A DNA stretch of 34,182 bases from Anaeromassilibacillus sp. An200. Lineage in GTDB: Bacteria > Bacillota > Clostridia > Oscillospirales > Acutalibacteraceae. The notes beneath the pieces are model-generated. The model saw only the letters and a program-made list of their open reading frames with translations, had not been told where the DNA came from and did not search any database. Below, piece by piece: positions 15,377 through 23,249 of the stretch. The position numbers were made by a program, and so were the translations under genes. The first letter of the stretch is position 1, and every line of letters begins with the position of its first letter. The DNA is taken from the NCBI RefSeq assembly GCF_002160025.1, contig NZ_NFJU01000031.1:1-34182 (forward strand), read 5' to 3'.

Positions 15377-15508
15377 ATGGACAGGAAAGCCCTGAAACGG
15401 ACGGCATACCAAAGACGTCTGGAGGTTCTGGAGATGGTGCACCGCACGGGGAGCGGGCATATCGGCGGCGATATGTCGTGCATGGACGCGCTGGTGACGT
15501 TATATTAC
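15377..15508 (+). pseudogene. Transketolase N-terminal subunit, 5' remnant
   Basis: The first 44 codons of a transketolase (N-terminal, thiamine-diphosphate-binding subunit) survive: the reading frame shows KRTAYQRRLEVLEMVHRTG and then SGHIGGDMSCMDALVTLYY, the standard start of the family. A good ribosome site (GGGGAG) and an ATG at 15377 remain. After codon 44 the similarity stops abruptly and the sequence continues as the end of a sugar isomerase gene in a different frame. An intact subunit would be about 270-280 residues. This is a clean truncation rather than gradual decay. Confidence 0.8.
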
Positions 15509-15509
15509 G

Positions 15510-15827
15510 CTGGGCACAGAGCGCACCTTCGGCGCCTGCAAAGGACAAGTGGCAGCCGGGCCGATGACCTTTGTGCGCTTCTCCACAGACGACGCGAAAG
15601 GCATCCTCAAAATGTATGTGGGAGAGGGCACCTTTGAAACAGAACCACTCCCCACCAAGGGCGGCGTGGCCAACTGCCGCGTTCCCGGATTGCAGAAGCT
15701 TCTGCGCTATCTGTGCGAAAACGGCTTTGAGCACCATGTCTGCTTTGTGCGCGGCCATGTGGCCGATATTCTTGAGGAAGCCGCCAAATATCTCGGCATT
15801 TCCTGCCACCGGCACACGGCCGGATAA
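15510..15827 (+). pseudogene. L-fucose isomerase-like, 3' remnant
   Basis: Reading from 15510, the frame gives LGTERTFGACKGQVAAGPM, then TFVRFSTDDAKGILKMYVGE, LLRYLCENGFEHHVC and AAKYLGISCHRH. This corresponds to the C-terminal domain of the L-fucose/L-arabinose isomerase family, about the last 105 residues of a protein normally near 470-590. The frame is still open to its natural stop. It is joined to the transketolase remnant at about 15508-15510 in a different frame. An ATG at 15564 or 15549-region start could still give a small protein, but a functional isomerase is impossible because the N-terminal and central domains are missing. Confidence 0.8.
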
Positions 15828-15854
15828 CGGCAGGAAAAACAGACTCCGCATACA

Positions 15855-15909
15855 AAAAACCGGCGTCCTTCGAGCCAGTCAGGCTCTTCAAAGGACACCG
15901 GTTTTCTCT
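15855..15909 (+). terminator. Bidirectional terminator
   Basis: The stem AAAACCGG-GTCCTT pairs across to AAGGAC-CCGGTTTT, with an inner GAGCC/GGCTC hairpin. The plus strand tail is TTTTCTCTTT; the minus strand tail is TTTTTTG. It ends the scar transcript on the plus strand and the nuclease gene on the minus strand. Confidence 0.88.
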
Positions 15910-15924
15910 TTCTGCGGGGTGCTT

Positions 15925-16656
15925 TTATGTTCCGCTCTCCTGTGATTCCGCAGCGCAGATCGCACGGAAGGAGGGCTTGAGCGCGCGGTACAGATCGTTG
16001 CCGCCGTCATAGCCGAAACGGGACAGCAGGGCTTTGTTGACCTCCTGCAATCCACTGGGATAATATTCTCTCACGATGCTCACCATATCGCGGATGTCCT
16101 CGGGGGTGCGGAATTCCTCCGGGACAAGGCGCTCCATCCTCTCCCCGATTGGCTCGGACTGCTTCTTCGCGCTTCTCTTCGGCGCGCGCTTTGAGCGGGC
16201 GGAACGCGCCGCTTTTTGCTCCGGTGCGGCGGCCCGCTCCTGCTGCTCCGTCTGTTCCTGCTCGTCCCCCTGTTCCTCGGGACGGCGGGCCGCCAGCAGT
16301 TCCTTTGTATCACAGCGCACAATATCCGCGCCGCGCTCCTTCCAGAACTGAACCAGCGGATCGTACCCCTGATCGCGCGAAAGGATCACATACTGTGCCT
16401 TCGCCGAGGAGCGGAGCAGGTAACCCAGATAACTCGAAAGCTGAAAATCCAGACCGTTGCGCCCTGTGTTGCAGGGGATCAGCTCCATCTGAAACGGGTG
16501 GGTCATAATCTGCTGAAGATCCTTGTACGGGATCCCAGGGGAATTCGCCGTAAAAAAGAGCAGAATCTCATCGTTCCGCCCAAGTACCGGCAGCAGCTCC
16601 GTCCATGCGCTGCCGACATTTTCAGTATCGATCAAATATTTGATTCTTCTGACCAT
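15925..16656 (-). CDS. PIN/NYN-like nuclease-domain protein
   Basis: A 243-residue protein. Residues 1-120 have a PIN/NYN-like nuclease fold with spaced acidic residues: Asp10 and Glu12 (YLIDTENVG), Asp70 (NGLDFQLSSYLG) and Asp95/Asp99 (ILSRDQGYDPL). Residues 125-165 are a charged, probably disordered linker, Glu/Gln-rich then Arg/Lys-rich. Residues 175-235 form a helical C-terminal domain (TPEDIRDMVSIVREYYPSGL). A metal-dependent RNase role is likely from the fold, but the target is unknown. The ATG at 16656 has AGGAGA at good spacing; a GTG at 16662 is too close to it. Monocistronic. Confidence 0.75.
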   Translation of the reverse strand: MVRRIKYLIDTENVGSAWTELLPVLGRNDEILLFFTANSPGIPYKDLQQIMTHPFQMELIPCNTGRNGLDFQLSSYLGYLLRSSAKAQYVILSRDQGYDPLVQFWKERGADIVRCDTKELLAARRPEEQGDEQEQTEQQERAAAPEQKAARSARSKRAPKRSAKKQSEPIGERMERLVPEEFRTPEDIRDMVSIVREYYPSGLQEVNKALLSRFGYDGGNDLYRALKPSFRAICAAESQESGT

Positions 16657-16746
16657 ATGCACTCTCCTTTTGTTTTGAAAATGTTCTATTTTTCACGCCG
16701 TCCCCGCACGCGCGGGAACCGGTTCCTGGTGAAATGGATTGTTTTT

Positions 16747-16775
16747 ATCATATACCAAACAAGCACAAAATGCAA
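16747..16775 (-). promoter_or_regulatory. Promoter of the PIN/NYN gene
   Basis: Minus strand: -35 TTGCAT at 16770-16775, 17-base spacer, -10 TATGAT at 16747-16752. The leader contains a hairpin-prone region at 16691-16736 (TTTCAC/GTGAAA outside, CCCGC/GCGGG inside) and the perfect 12-bp palindrome GGAACCGGTTCC at 16715-16726. Confidence 0.55.
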
Positions 16776-17005
16776 ATTTCAACGGTCTTTCAAAATGAAG
16801 GAATTTTCTTATCATCCTTCAAAAAAGAAACGCAAGGAAATGAAATATTCCATAATTTACGGGATTCTTTTTCCATTATTTCAAGTTCATAAAATACAAA
16901 ATGCAGCGTCCCTTTCTTTCTTATTGCATTTTGCCGGAAAGGAGGCGAAAATCCTCCTTGTTTTTTCCCACAACGCCGATTCGGTGAAAAATGCGAAAAA
17001 AAGCT
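16776..17005. other. A/T-rich intergenic region, no gene seen
   Basis: The gap between the PIN/NYN promoter and the gltB promoter holds no supportable coding region. It contains CAAAATGCA at 16897-16905 and its inverse complement at 16925-16933; a further direct copy at 16766-16774 overlaps the PIN/NYN -35. An orphan terminator follows at 16939-16966. Together these suggest a short untranslated RNA, but no convincing plus-strand promoter was found for it. Confidence 0.4.
16939..16966 (+). terminator. Orphan Rho-independent terminator
   Basis: AAGGAGG (16939-16945) pairs perfectly with CCTCCTT (16953-16959), loop of seven, followed by G and six T (16961-16966). There is no gene on the plus strand between the strong terminator at 15909 and this point, so it must end a short untranslated transcript or catch read-through before the gltB promoter. 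Confidence 0.75.
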
Positions 17006-17034
17006 TTGCAAATGGCGGTCAAATAGCGTATAGT
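17006..17034 (+). promoter_or_regulatory. gltBD promoter
   Basis: TTGCAA at 17006-17011, 17-base spacer, TATAGT at 17029-17034. The expected transcript start near 17041 gives a leader of about 115 bases that contains a terminator-like hairpin. Confidence 0.6.
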
Positions 17035-17067
17035 AAAGAGGAAATCAAAACAGAACATGGATTTGAC

Positions 17068-17126
17068 AAAGGCGTCAAAGCGTTCCTGCCGTTTTCACGG
17101 CGAGGGGTTGCTTTGGCGCCTTTTTT
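17068..17126 (+). promoter_or_regulatory. Terminator-like attenuator in the gltB leader
   Basis: A long hairpin: AAAGGCG and CAAAGC (17068-17081) pair with GCTTTG and CGCCTTT (17110-17123), with an inner CCTGCCG/CGGC-GAGG stem and loop TTTTCA, then six T (17121-17126). It lies after the promoter and 30 bp before the gltB start, so transcription must read through it. This is the layout of an attenuator. Nitrogen-related leaders in Clostridia are often controlled by antitermination (ANTAR or glutamine-sensing RNA), but neither consensus was recognised here. Confidence 0.65.
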
Positions 17127-17156
17127 CATCTGAACACACAGGAGGAGGATGGAGCG

Positions 17157-20100
17157 ATGAGCACGAATCACCCGCAGACCCTTTACTGCCCCGAGCTGGA
17201 GCACGACAACTGCGGCATCGGAGCCGTTGTGAATATCAGAGGCGTCAAAAGCCATCAGGTGGTGGCGGACGCGCTGAAAATTGTGGAGCATTTGGAGCAC
17301 CGCGCCGGAAAGGACGCCAAGGGCGAAACCGGCGACGGCGTGGGCATCCTCACACAGATTTCGCACCGCTTCTTTTCCCACGTGTGCGCTGAGTGCGGTA
17401 TCGAAATCGGCGAAGAACGGGAATACGGCGTGGGCATGTTCTTCTTTCCGCAGGATGAACTGCGCCGCAGCCAGGCCAAGAAGATGTTTGAAATCATTCT
17501 GGAAAAGGAAGGGCTCGAATTCCTCGGCTGGCGCGACGTTCCCACCTGCCCTGAGGTACTCGGAAGCCGCGCCCTCGCCTGTATGCCCGTGATCTGCCAG
17601 GGCTTTGTGAAAAAGCCGGAGGGCGTGGAAAAAGGGCTTGCCTTTGACCGCCGCCTGTACATTGCGCGCCGTGTCTTTGAGCAGAGCAACGACAACACCT
17701 ATGTCCCCTCGCTCTCAAGCCGCACCATTGTCTATAAAGGCATGTTCCTCGTCGGCCAGCTGCGCACCTTCTTTTCCGATTTGCAGGATGAGGACTACGA
17801 TTCCGCGATCGCGATCGTCCACTCCCGCTTCTCTACCAACACCAACCCCAGCTGGGAGCGCGCCCATCCAAACCGCTTTATCGTACACAACGGCGAGATC
17901 AACACCATCCGAGGCAACGCCGACAAGATGCTCGCGCGCGAGGAAACGATGCGGGCACCGGCCTTCAGCACCGACGACATCACCAAGGTTCTCCCCGTCG
18001 TCAACACCTCCGGATCGGATTCCGCGATGCTCGACAACACGCTGGAATTTCTCGTGATGAGCGGCATGGAGCTGCCGCTGGCGGTGATGATCGCCATCCC
18101 GGAGCCGTGGAACCATAACGATACCATCTCGCAGGATCTGCGCGACTTCTATCAATATTACGCCACTATGATGGAGCCGTGGGACGGCCCCGCGTCCATC
18201 CTTTTTTCCGACGGCGATCTCATGGGCGCCGTGCTCGACCGCAACGGCCTGCGCCCCTCCCGCTATTACATCATGGCGGACGGGCGGCTGATCCTTTCCT
18301 CGGAGGTCGGCGTGCTGGATCTGCCGGAGGATCAGGTGCTGCGCAAGGAGCGCCTGCATCCCGGCAAGCTTCTCCTCGTGGACACGGTGCGCGGCGTCGT
18401 GCTCAGCGACGAAGAGGTTAAGGAACGCTATGCACGCCGTGAGCCCTACGGCGAATGGCTTGACAGCAATCTGGTCTGCCTGCGCGATCTGAAAATTCCA
18501 AACCGCAAAGTGCCGCCGCTCTCCCGCGAGGAGTCCGCCCGGCTGCAAAAGGCCTTCGGCTACACCTACGAGGAGTACCGCAGCGGCGTGTGCGCCATGG
18601 CGCTGGGCGGCAGCGAGCCGATCGGCGCGATGGGAGTTGATACCCCAATCGCGGCGCTCTCCAAGGAATACCAGCCGCTGTTCCACTATTTCAAGCAGAT
18701 GTTCGCCCAGGTGACGAACCCGCCGATCGACGCGATCCGCGAAAAGATCGTCACCTCCACCACTGTCTACGCGGGCAAAAACGGCAATTTGCTGCAAGAA
18801 TCGCCGGAAAACTGCCATGTGCTCAAGATCGAAAACCCGATCCTCTCCGATCTGGATCTGCTCAAAATCCAGGGGATGAACAAGCCCGGGTTCCATGTCG
18901 CAACCGTCTCGATCCTGTTCTACAAGAGCACGCCGATGGATCGTGTGCTCGAGCACCTGTTTGTTGAGGTGGACAAAGCGTACCGCCAGGGCGCGAACAT
19001 CCTCATTCTCTCCGATCGCGGGGTGGATGAAAACCATGTGGCCATCCCCTCCCTGCTGGCTGTCAGCGCGGTGCACAAGCATCTGGTCAAAACGAAAAAA
19101 TGCACCGCCCTTTCGATTGTTCTGGAATCCGGTGAGCCGCGCGACGTGCATCACTTTGCCGCTCTGCTCGGCTACGGCGCGTGCGCCGTCAACCCGTACC
19201 TGGCCCACGCGGCGATTGCCGCACTGGTCGAGGACGGCCTGCTCGACAAGGATTACTATGCCGCCGTCGACGACTACGACAACGCAATTTTGCAGGGTAT
19301 CGTCAAGATTGCCTCGAAGATGGGCATTTCCACCATCCAATCCTACCAGGGCAGCCAGATTTTTGAGGCGCTCGGCATTTCCAGCGACGTGATCGACGCC
19401 TACTTCACCGGGACGGTGAGCCGTATCGGCGGCATCACTTTGGAGGATATCGCGGCGCGCACCGACGCGCAGCACTCCCGCGCCTTTGACCCGCTGGGCC
19501 TGGAAACGGATCTCACCCTCGCCTCCCCCGGCCGCCACAAGCTGCGCAGCGGCGGAGAGACGCACCGCTACAACCCACAGACTATCCATCTGCTGCAAAA
19601 GGCAACGCGCGAAAACAGCTACGATCTGTTTTGTGAATACACAAAGCTGATAGACGCGGAGCAGACCGGCTACCTGCGCAGCCTGATGGAATTCGCTTAC
19701 TCTGCGGAGGGCGTGCCGCTCGACGAGGTCGAAAGCGTTGAATCGATCGTGCGCCGCTTCAAGACGGGTGCGATGTCCTACGGCTCTATATCGCAGGAAG
19801 CGCATGAGGCGCTGGCTGTCGCCATGAACCATCTGCACGGAAAATCCAACAGCGGCGAGGGCGGTGAGAGTGATGATCGCCTTGCCTCCGCCGGAACGGA
19901 TCACGATCGCAGCTCCGCCATCAAGCAGGTAGCCAGCGGACGCTTCGGCGTGACAAGCCGCTACCTCGTCAGTGCGAAGGAGATCCAGATCAAGATGGCG
20001 CAGGGGGCGAAGCCCGGCGAGGGCGGCCACCTGCCCGCCCGCAAGGTGTACCCCTGGATCGCGAAAACGCGCCACTCCACGCCGGGTGTGAGCCTGATTT

Positions 20101-21689
20101 CTCCCCCGCCGCATCATGACATTTATTCCATCGAGGATCTGGCCCAGCTGATCTACGATCTCAAGAGCGCCAACAAAAACGCGCGCATTTCCGTCAAACT
20201 CGTCTCCGAGGCAGGCGTCGGCACCGTCGCGGCGGGCGTGGCGAAGGCAGGCGCGCAGGTCATCCTAATCTCCGGCTACGACGGCGGCACAGGCGCGGCT
20301 CCGCTCAGCTCCATCCACGACGCGGGCCTTCCGTGGGAGCTGGGTCTGGCGGAAACACACCAGACGCTGCTGCAAAACGGTCTGCGCGACCGCGTAGTGA
20401 TTGAGACGGACGGCAAGCTGATGAGCGGCCGCGACGTGGCGATCGCCGCGCTGCTTGGCGCGGAGGAATTCGGTTTTGCCACCGCGCCGCTGGTGACGCT
20501 CGGCTGTGTGATGATGCGCGTGTGCAACCTCGACACCTGCCCGATGGGCATTGCGACACAGAATCCTGAGCTGCGCAAGCGCTTCTGCGGCAAGCCGGAA
20601 TATGTGGAAAACTTTATGCGTTTCATTGCGCAGGAGCTGCGCGAATACATGGCAAAGCTCGGCGTGCGCACCATCGACGAGATGGTAGGACGCACCGACC
20701 TGCTCCGCCCGCGCGCCGATCGCAAAGGGACGGCACAGCGGCTGGATCTGAGCCGCATCCTCTGCCCGAACTGCGCGCAGAACGCCACCTTCCAGCCCGA
20801 CCACGCCTACGATTTCCATCTGGAGCGCACCAAGGAAGAATCCGTCCTTCTGCGTGACAAGGAACTTCTCGATACCCTTTCGACCGGGAAAAAGCGCATG
20901 TTCCGCATCGCCCTGACCAACATCGACCGCGCCTTCGGCACGCTGCTTGGCGCGGAGATCACACGCCGCCACCCCGAGGGCATGGCGGACGACACCCTCA
21001 CCATCGCCTGCACCGGAGCGGGCGGCCAAAGCTTCGGCGCGTTCCTGCCGAAGGGCCTCACGCTCGATCTGTGCGGCGACAGCAATGACTACTTCGGCAA
21101 GGGACTGTCCGGCGGCAAACTGGTGGTGCATCCCTCCCCCGCTGCCCGGTTTGTGCCGGAAGAAAACATCATCGTCGGCAACGTCGCGCTGTACGGTGCG
21201 ACCTCGGGCGAAGCGTACATCAACGGCGTGGCAGGCGAGCGTTTCTGCGTGCGCAACTCCGGCGCTGTGGCCGTTGTGGAGGGTGTGGGCGAGCACGGCT
21301 GTGAATACATGACCGGCGGCCGCGCTGTAATCCTCGGGCCCACGGGCAAAAACTTTGCCGCCGGTATGAGCGGCGGCGTAGCGTATGTCCTCGACGAACA
21401 CAACGCGCTGTACCGCAATCTGAACAAGAGCATGGTCAGCATGGAAAAGGTGGAGTCCAAATTTGACCGCGATAAGCTGCGCCGCCTGATCGAAGCCCAT
21501 GTCAGCCACACCGGCTCCGCCAAGGGCAAGCGGATCCTTGAGTCCTTCGACGAGTACCTGCCGAAGTTCAAGAAGATCATCCCGGACGATTACAAGCGTC
21601 TGACACAGCTCTCCGCCCAGTTTGAAGACCAGGGCATGAGCCGCGAGCAGGCACAGATCGAAGCGTTCTACGCGAGCATCCATGCGTGA
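17157..21689 (+). CDS. gltB: Glutamate synthase, large (alpha) subunit
   Basis: This subunit transfers the amide nitrogen of glutamine to 2-oxoglutarate. It has 1510 residues, normal for bacterial GltB. The N-terminal glutamine amidotransferase nucleophile is Cys19 in HDNCGIGAV, after an 18-residue prosegment that is normally removed. The FMN-binding synthase domain contains KPGEGGHLPARKV and ISGYDGGTGAAPL. The 3Fe-4S cysteines are Cys1117, Cys1123 and Cys1128 in CVMMRVCNLDTC, with the family spacing of 6 and 5. The C-terminal GXGXG domain spans about 1250-1450 (SGGKLVVHPSP). GGAGGAGG precedes the ATG. gltD follows, and a leader hairpin probably adjusts expression to nitrogen supply. Confidence 0.97.
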   Translation: MSTNHPQTLYCPELEHDNCGIGAVVNIRGVKSHQVVADALKIVEHLEHRAGKDAKGETGDGVGILTQISHRFFSHVCAECGIEIGEEREYGVGMFFFPQDELRRSQAKKMFEIILEKEGLEFLGWRDVPTCPEVLGSRALACMPVICQGFVKKPEGVEKGLAFDRRLYIARRVFEQSNDNTYVPSLSSRTIVYKGMFLVGQLRTFFSDLQDEDYDSAIAIVHSRFSTNTNPSWERAHPNRFIVHNGEINTIRGNADKMLAREETMRAPAFSTDDITKVLPVVNTSGSDSAMLDNTLEFLVMSGMELPLAVMIAIPEPWNHNDTISQDLRDFYQYYATMMEPWDGPASILFSDGDLMGAVLDRNGLRPSRYYIMADGRLILSSEVGVLDLPEDQVLRKERLHPGKLLLVDTVRGVVLSDEEVKERYARREPYGEWLDSNLVCLRDLKIPNRKVPPLSREESARLQKAFGYTYEEYRSGVCAMALGGSEPIGAMGVDTPIAALSKEYQPLFHYFKQMFAQVTNPPIDAIREKIVTSTTVYAGKNGNLLQESPENCHVLKIENPILSDLDLLKIQGMNKPGFHVATVSILFYKSTPMDRVLEHLFVEVDKAYRQGANILILSDRGVDENHVAIPSLLAVSAVHKHLVKTKKCTALSIVLESGEPRDVHHFAALLGYGACAVNPYLAHAAIAALVEDGLLDKDYYAAVDDYDNAILQGIVKIASKMGISTIQSYQGSQIFEALGISSDVIDAYFTGTVSRIGGITLEDIAARTDAQHSRAFDPLGLETDLTLASPGRHKLRSGGETHRYNPQTIHLLQKATRENSYDLFCEYTKLIDAEQTGYLRSLMEFAYSAEGVPLDEVESVESIVRRFKTGAMSYGSISQEAHEALAVAMNHLHGKSNSGEGGESDDRLASAGTDHDRSSAIKQVASGRFGVTSRYLVSAKEIQIKMAQGAKPGEGGHLPARKVYPWIAKTRHSTPGVSLISPPPHHDIYSIEDLAQLIYDLKSANKNARISVKLVSEAGVGTVAAGVAKAGAQVILISGYDGGTGAAPLSSIHDAGLPWELGLAETHQTLLQNGLRDRVVIETDGKLMSGRDVAIAALLGAEEFGFATAPLVTLGCVMMRVCNLDTCPMGIATQNPELRKRFCGKPEYVENFMRFIAQELREYMAKLGVRTIDEMVGRTDLLRPRADRKGTAQRLDLSRILCPNCAQNATFQPDHAYDFHLERTKEESVLLRDKELLDTLSTGKKRMFRIALTNIDRAFGTLLGAEITRRHPEGMADDTLTIACTGAGGQSFGAFLPKGLTLDLCGDSNDYFGKGLSGGKLVVHPSPAARFVPEENIIVGNVALYGATSGEAYINGVAGERFCVRNSGAVAVVEGVGEHGCEYMTGGRAVILGPTGKNFAAGMSGGVAYVLDEHNALYRNLNKSMVSMEKVESKFDRDKLRRLIEAHVSHTGSAKGKRILESFDEYLPKFKKIIPDDYKRLTQLSAQFEDQGMSREQAQIEAFYASIHA

Positions 21690-21707
21690 GAAGGAGGAAG
21701 AAAGCCC

Positions 21708-23192
21708 ATGGGAAAAGCAACCGGTTTTTTGGAATACGAGCGCGAGGAAGGGCGCGTCACTTCTCCTCTCGAGAGAATTCAGAACTTTCATGAGTTTCAT
21801 GCCCTTCTCCCGATGGAGGAGCAGCAAAAGCAGGGCGCGCGCTGCATGGACTGCGGCGTGCCGTTCTGCCAGGCGGGCATGATGATCGCGGGCATGGCCT
21901 CCGGCTGTCCGCTTCACAACCTTATCCCCGAGATGAATGACCTCGTCTACCACGGCAACTGGGCGCAGGCCTATGTGCGCCTGAGCGCGACGCACTGTCT
22001 GCCGGAGTTCACTTCCCGCGTCTGTCCGGCCCTGTGCGAGGCGGCGTGCACCTGCGGCATTTCCGACGCTCCCGTCTCCACCAAGGAGAATGAGCGCCGC
22101 GTGATCGAATACGCTTTTGCCAACGGCCTGGTCTCCGGGGATCCGCCCCGCGTGCGCACCGGTAAGAGCGTTGCCGTCGTCGGCAGCGGCCCGGCCGGAC
22201 TGGCCGCCGCTCTGCTGCTCAACCGGCGCGGCCACAGCGTCACGGTCTACGAGCGCAGCGACCGCCCCGGCGGCCTTCTGCGCTACGGCATCCCGAACAT
22301 GAAGCTGGAAAAGAGCGTCATCGATCGCCGGATCCATTTGATGGAGCAGGCAGGCGTGCGCTTCGTCTGCGGGACGGACATCGGAAAGGATCTCACCGGC
22401 GAGGAACTGCTGAGCCGTTACGATCGGGTTCTGCTTGCCTGCGGTGCGTCCCAGCCGCGGGATCTCGACGTTCCCGGCCGGGAATCCAAGGGAATTCACT
22501 TCGCGGTGGAATTCCTCAGCCATGTGACGAAAACGTTACTGGACAGCGACTTTTCCAAGCTTCCCGACGAGGATGTGAAGGGAAAGCAGGTGCTTGTCAT
22601 CGGCGGCGGTGACACCGGAAACGACTGCGTCGGAACAGCGGTGCGCCTTGGCGCGGCGGGCGTTATGCAGCTGGAAATGATGCCCCAGCCCCCCGCGGAG
22701 CGTCTGCCCTCGAATCCATGGCCGGAATGGCCGCGCGTCGGCAAAACCGACTATGGCCAGGAGGAAGCCGCAGCGGTGTTCGGAAGCGACCCGCGCCGCT
22801 ACCAGACAACGGTGAAGGAATTCCTCGCGGATGAAAACGGTTCGGTCCGCTCCGCCGTGCTCGTCTCTCTGCGCCCCGAAAAGGACGAAGCAACGGGCCG
22901 CCTGCGCATGGTTCCCGTGGAGGGAAGCGAGGAAGAAATCCCCGCCGATTTCGTACTCATCGCGGCGGGCTTTACCGGCTGCGAGGCCTACTCCGCCGAT
23001 ACCTTCGGCGTGACGATCAGTGCCCGCGGCAATGTGGACGCCGCCTCCGATTCCTGCGCCACCAGCGTTCCGCGCGTGTTTGCGGCGGGCGACATGCGGC
23101 GCGGCCAGTCGCTTGTGGTCTGGGCCATCGCGGAGGGCGAGGCTGCTGCGAAAGCAATCGACGAGTCTCTGATGGGGTACACCAATCTGTAA
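21708..23192 (+). CDS. gltD: Glutamate synthase, small (beta) subunit
   Basis: This subunit feeds electrons from NAD(P)H through FAD and Fe-S clusters to GltB. It has 494 residues. The N-terminal cluster cysteines are Cys46, Cys49, Cys54 and Cys67 (ARCMDCGVPFC, SGCPLHN), with a second set at Cys106, Cys110, Cys114 and Cys116 (RVCPALCEAACTC). The FAD motif is VVGSGPAGLAAALL (residues 158-171), and the NAD(P)H site is VIGGGDTGNDCVGTA. The ATG follows AAGGAGGAAG and starts 18 bp after the gltB stop, so the two are co-translated. A strong terminator follows. Confidence 0.97.
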   Translation: MGKATGFLEYEREEGRVTSPLERIQNFHEFHALLPMEEQQKQGARCMDCGVPFCQAGMMIAGMASGCPLHNLIPEMNDLVYHGNWAQAYVRLSATHCLPEFTSRVCPALCEAACTCGISDAPVSTKENERRVIEYAFANGLVSGDPPRVRTGKSVAVVGSGPAGLAAALLLNRRGHSVTVYERSDRPGGLLRYGIPNMKLEKSVIDRRIHLMEQAGVRFVCGTDIGKDLTGEELLSRYDRVLLACGASQPRDLDVPGRESKGIHFAVEFLSHVTKTLLDSDFSKLPDEDVKGKQVLVIGGGDTGNDCVGTAVRLGAAGVMQLEMMPQPPAERLPSNPWPEWPRVGKTDYGQEEAAAVFGSDPRRYQTTVKEFLADENGSVRSAVLVSLRPEKDEATGRLRMVPVEGSEEEIPADFVLIAAGFTGCEAYSADTFGVTISARGNVDAASDSCATSVPRVFAAGDMRRGQSLVVWAIAEGEAAAKAIDESLMGYTNL

Positions 23193-23207
23193 CGATAAGC
23201 TGATTGA

Positions 23208-23249
23208 AAAAGGACGCGAAACCGGTTTTTCGGTTTCGCGTCCTTTTTT
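23208..23249 (+). terminator. Bidirectional terminator between gltD and the GH88 gene
   Basis: A 13-bp stem, GGACGCGAAACCG (23212-23224) with CGGTTTCGCGTCC (23231-23243), is followed by six T on the plus strand. On the minus strand the tail is TTTTTC. It serves both converging genes; the GH88 stop codon at 23248-23250 touches it. Confidence 0.92.

Noticed and set aside
15549-15827. Intact small protein from the isomerase remnant
   Set aside because: No ribosome site at the first ATG codons, and the match covers only the C-terminal domain of a much longer enzyme.
16790-17011. 73-codon minus-strand frame in the intergenic region before gltB
   Set aside because: No ribosome site and composition follows the A/T-rich DNA; it overlaps the terminator and promoter of the other strand.
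17715-20117. 800-codon minus-strand frame opposite gltB
   Set aside because: Antisense shadow; gltB is intact with all cofactor motifs.
20265-22523. 752-codon minus-strand frame opposite gltB-gltD
   Set aside because: Antisense shadow spanning two real genes, with no family features.
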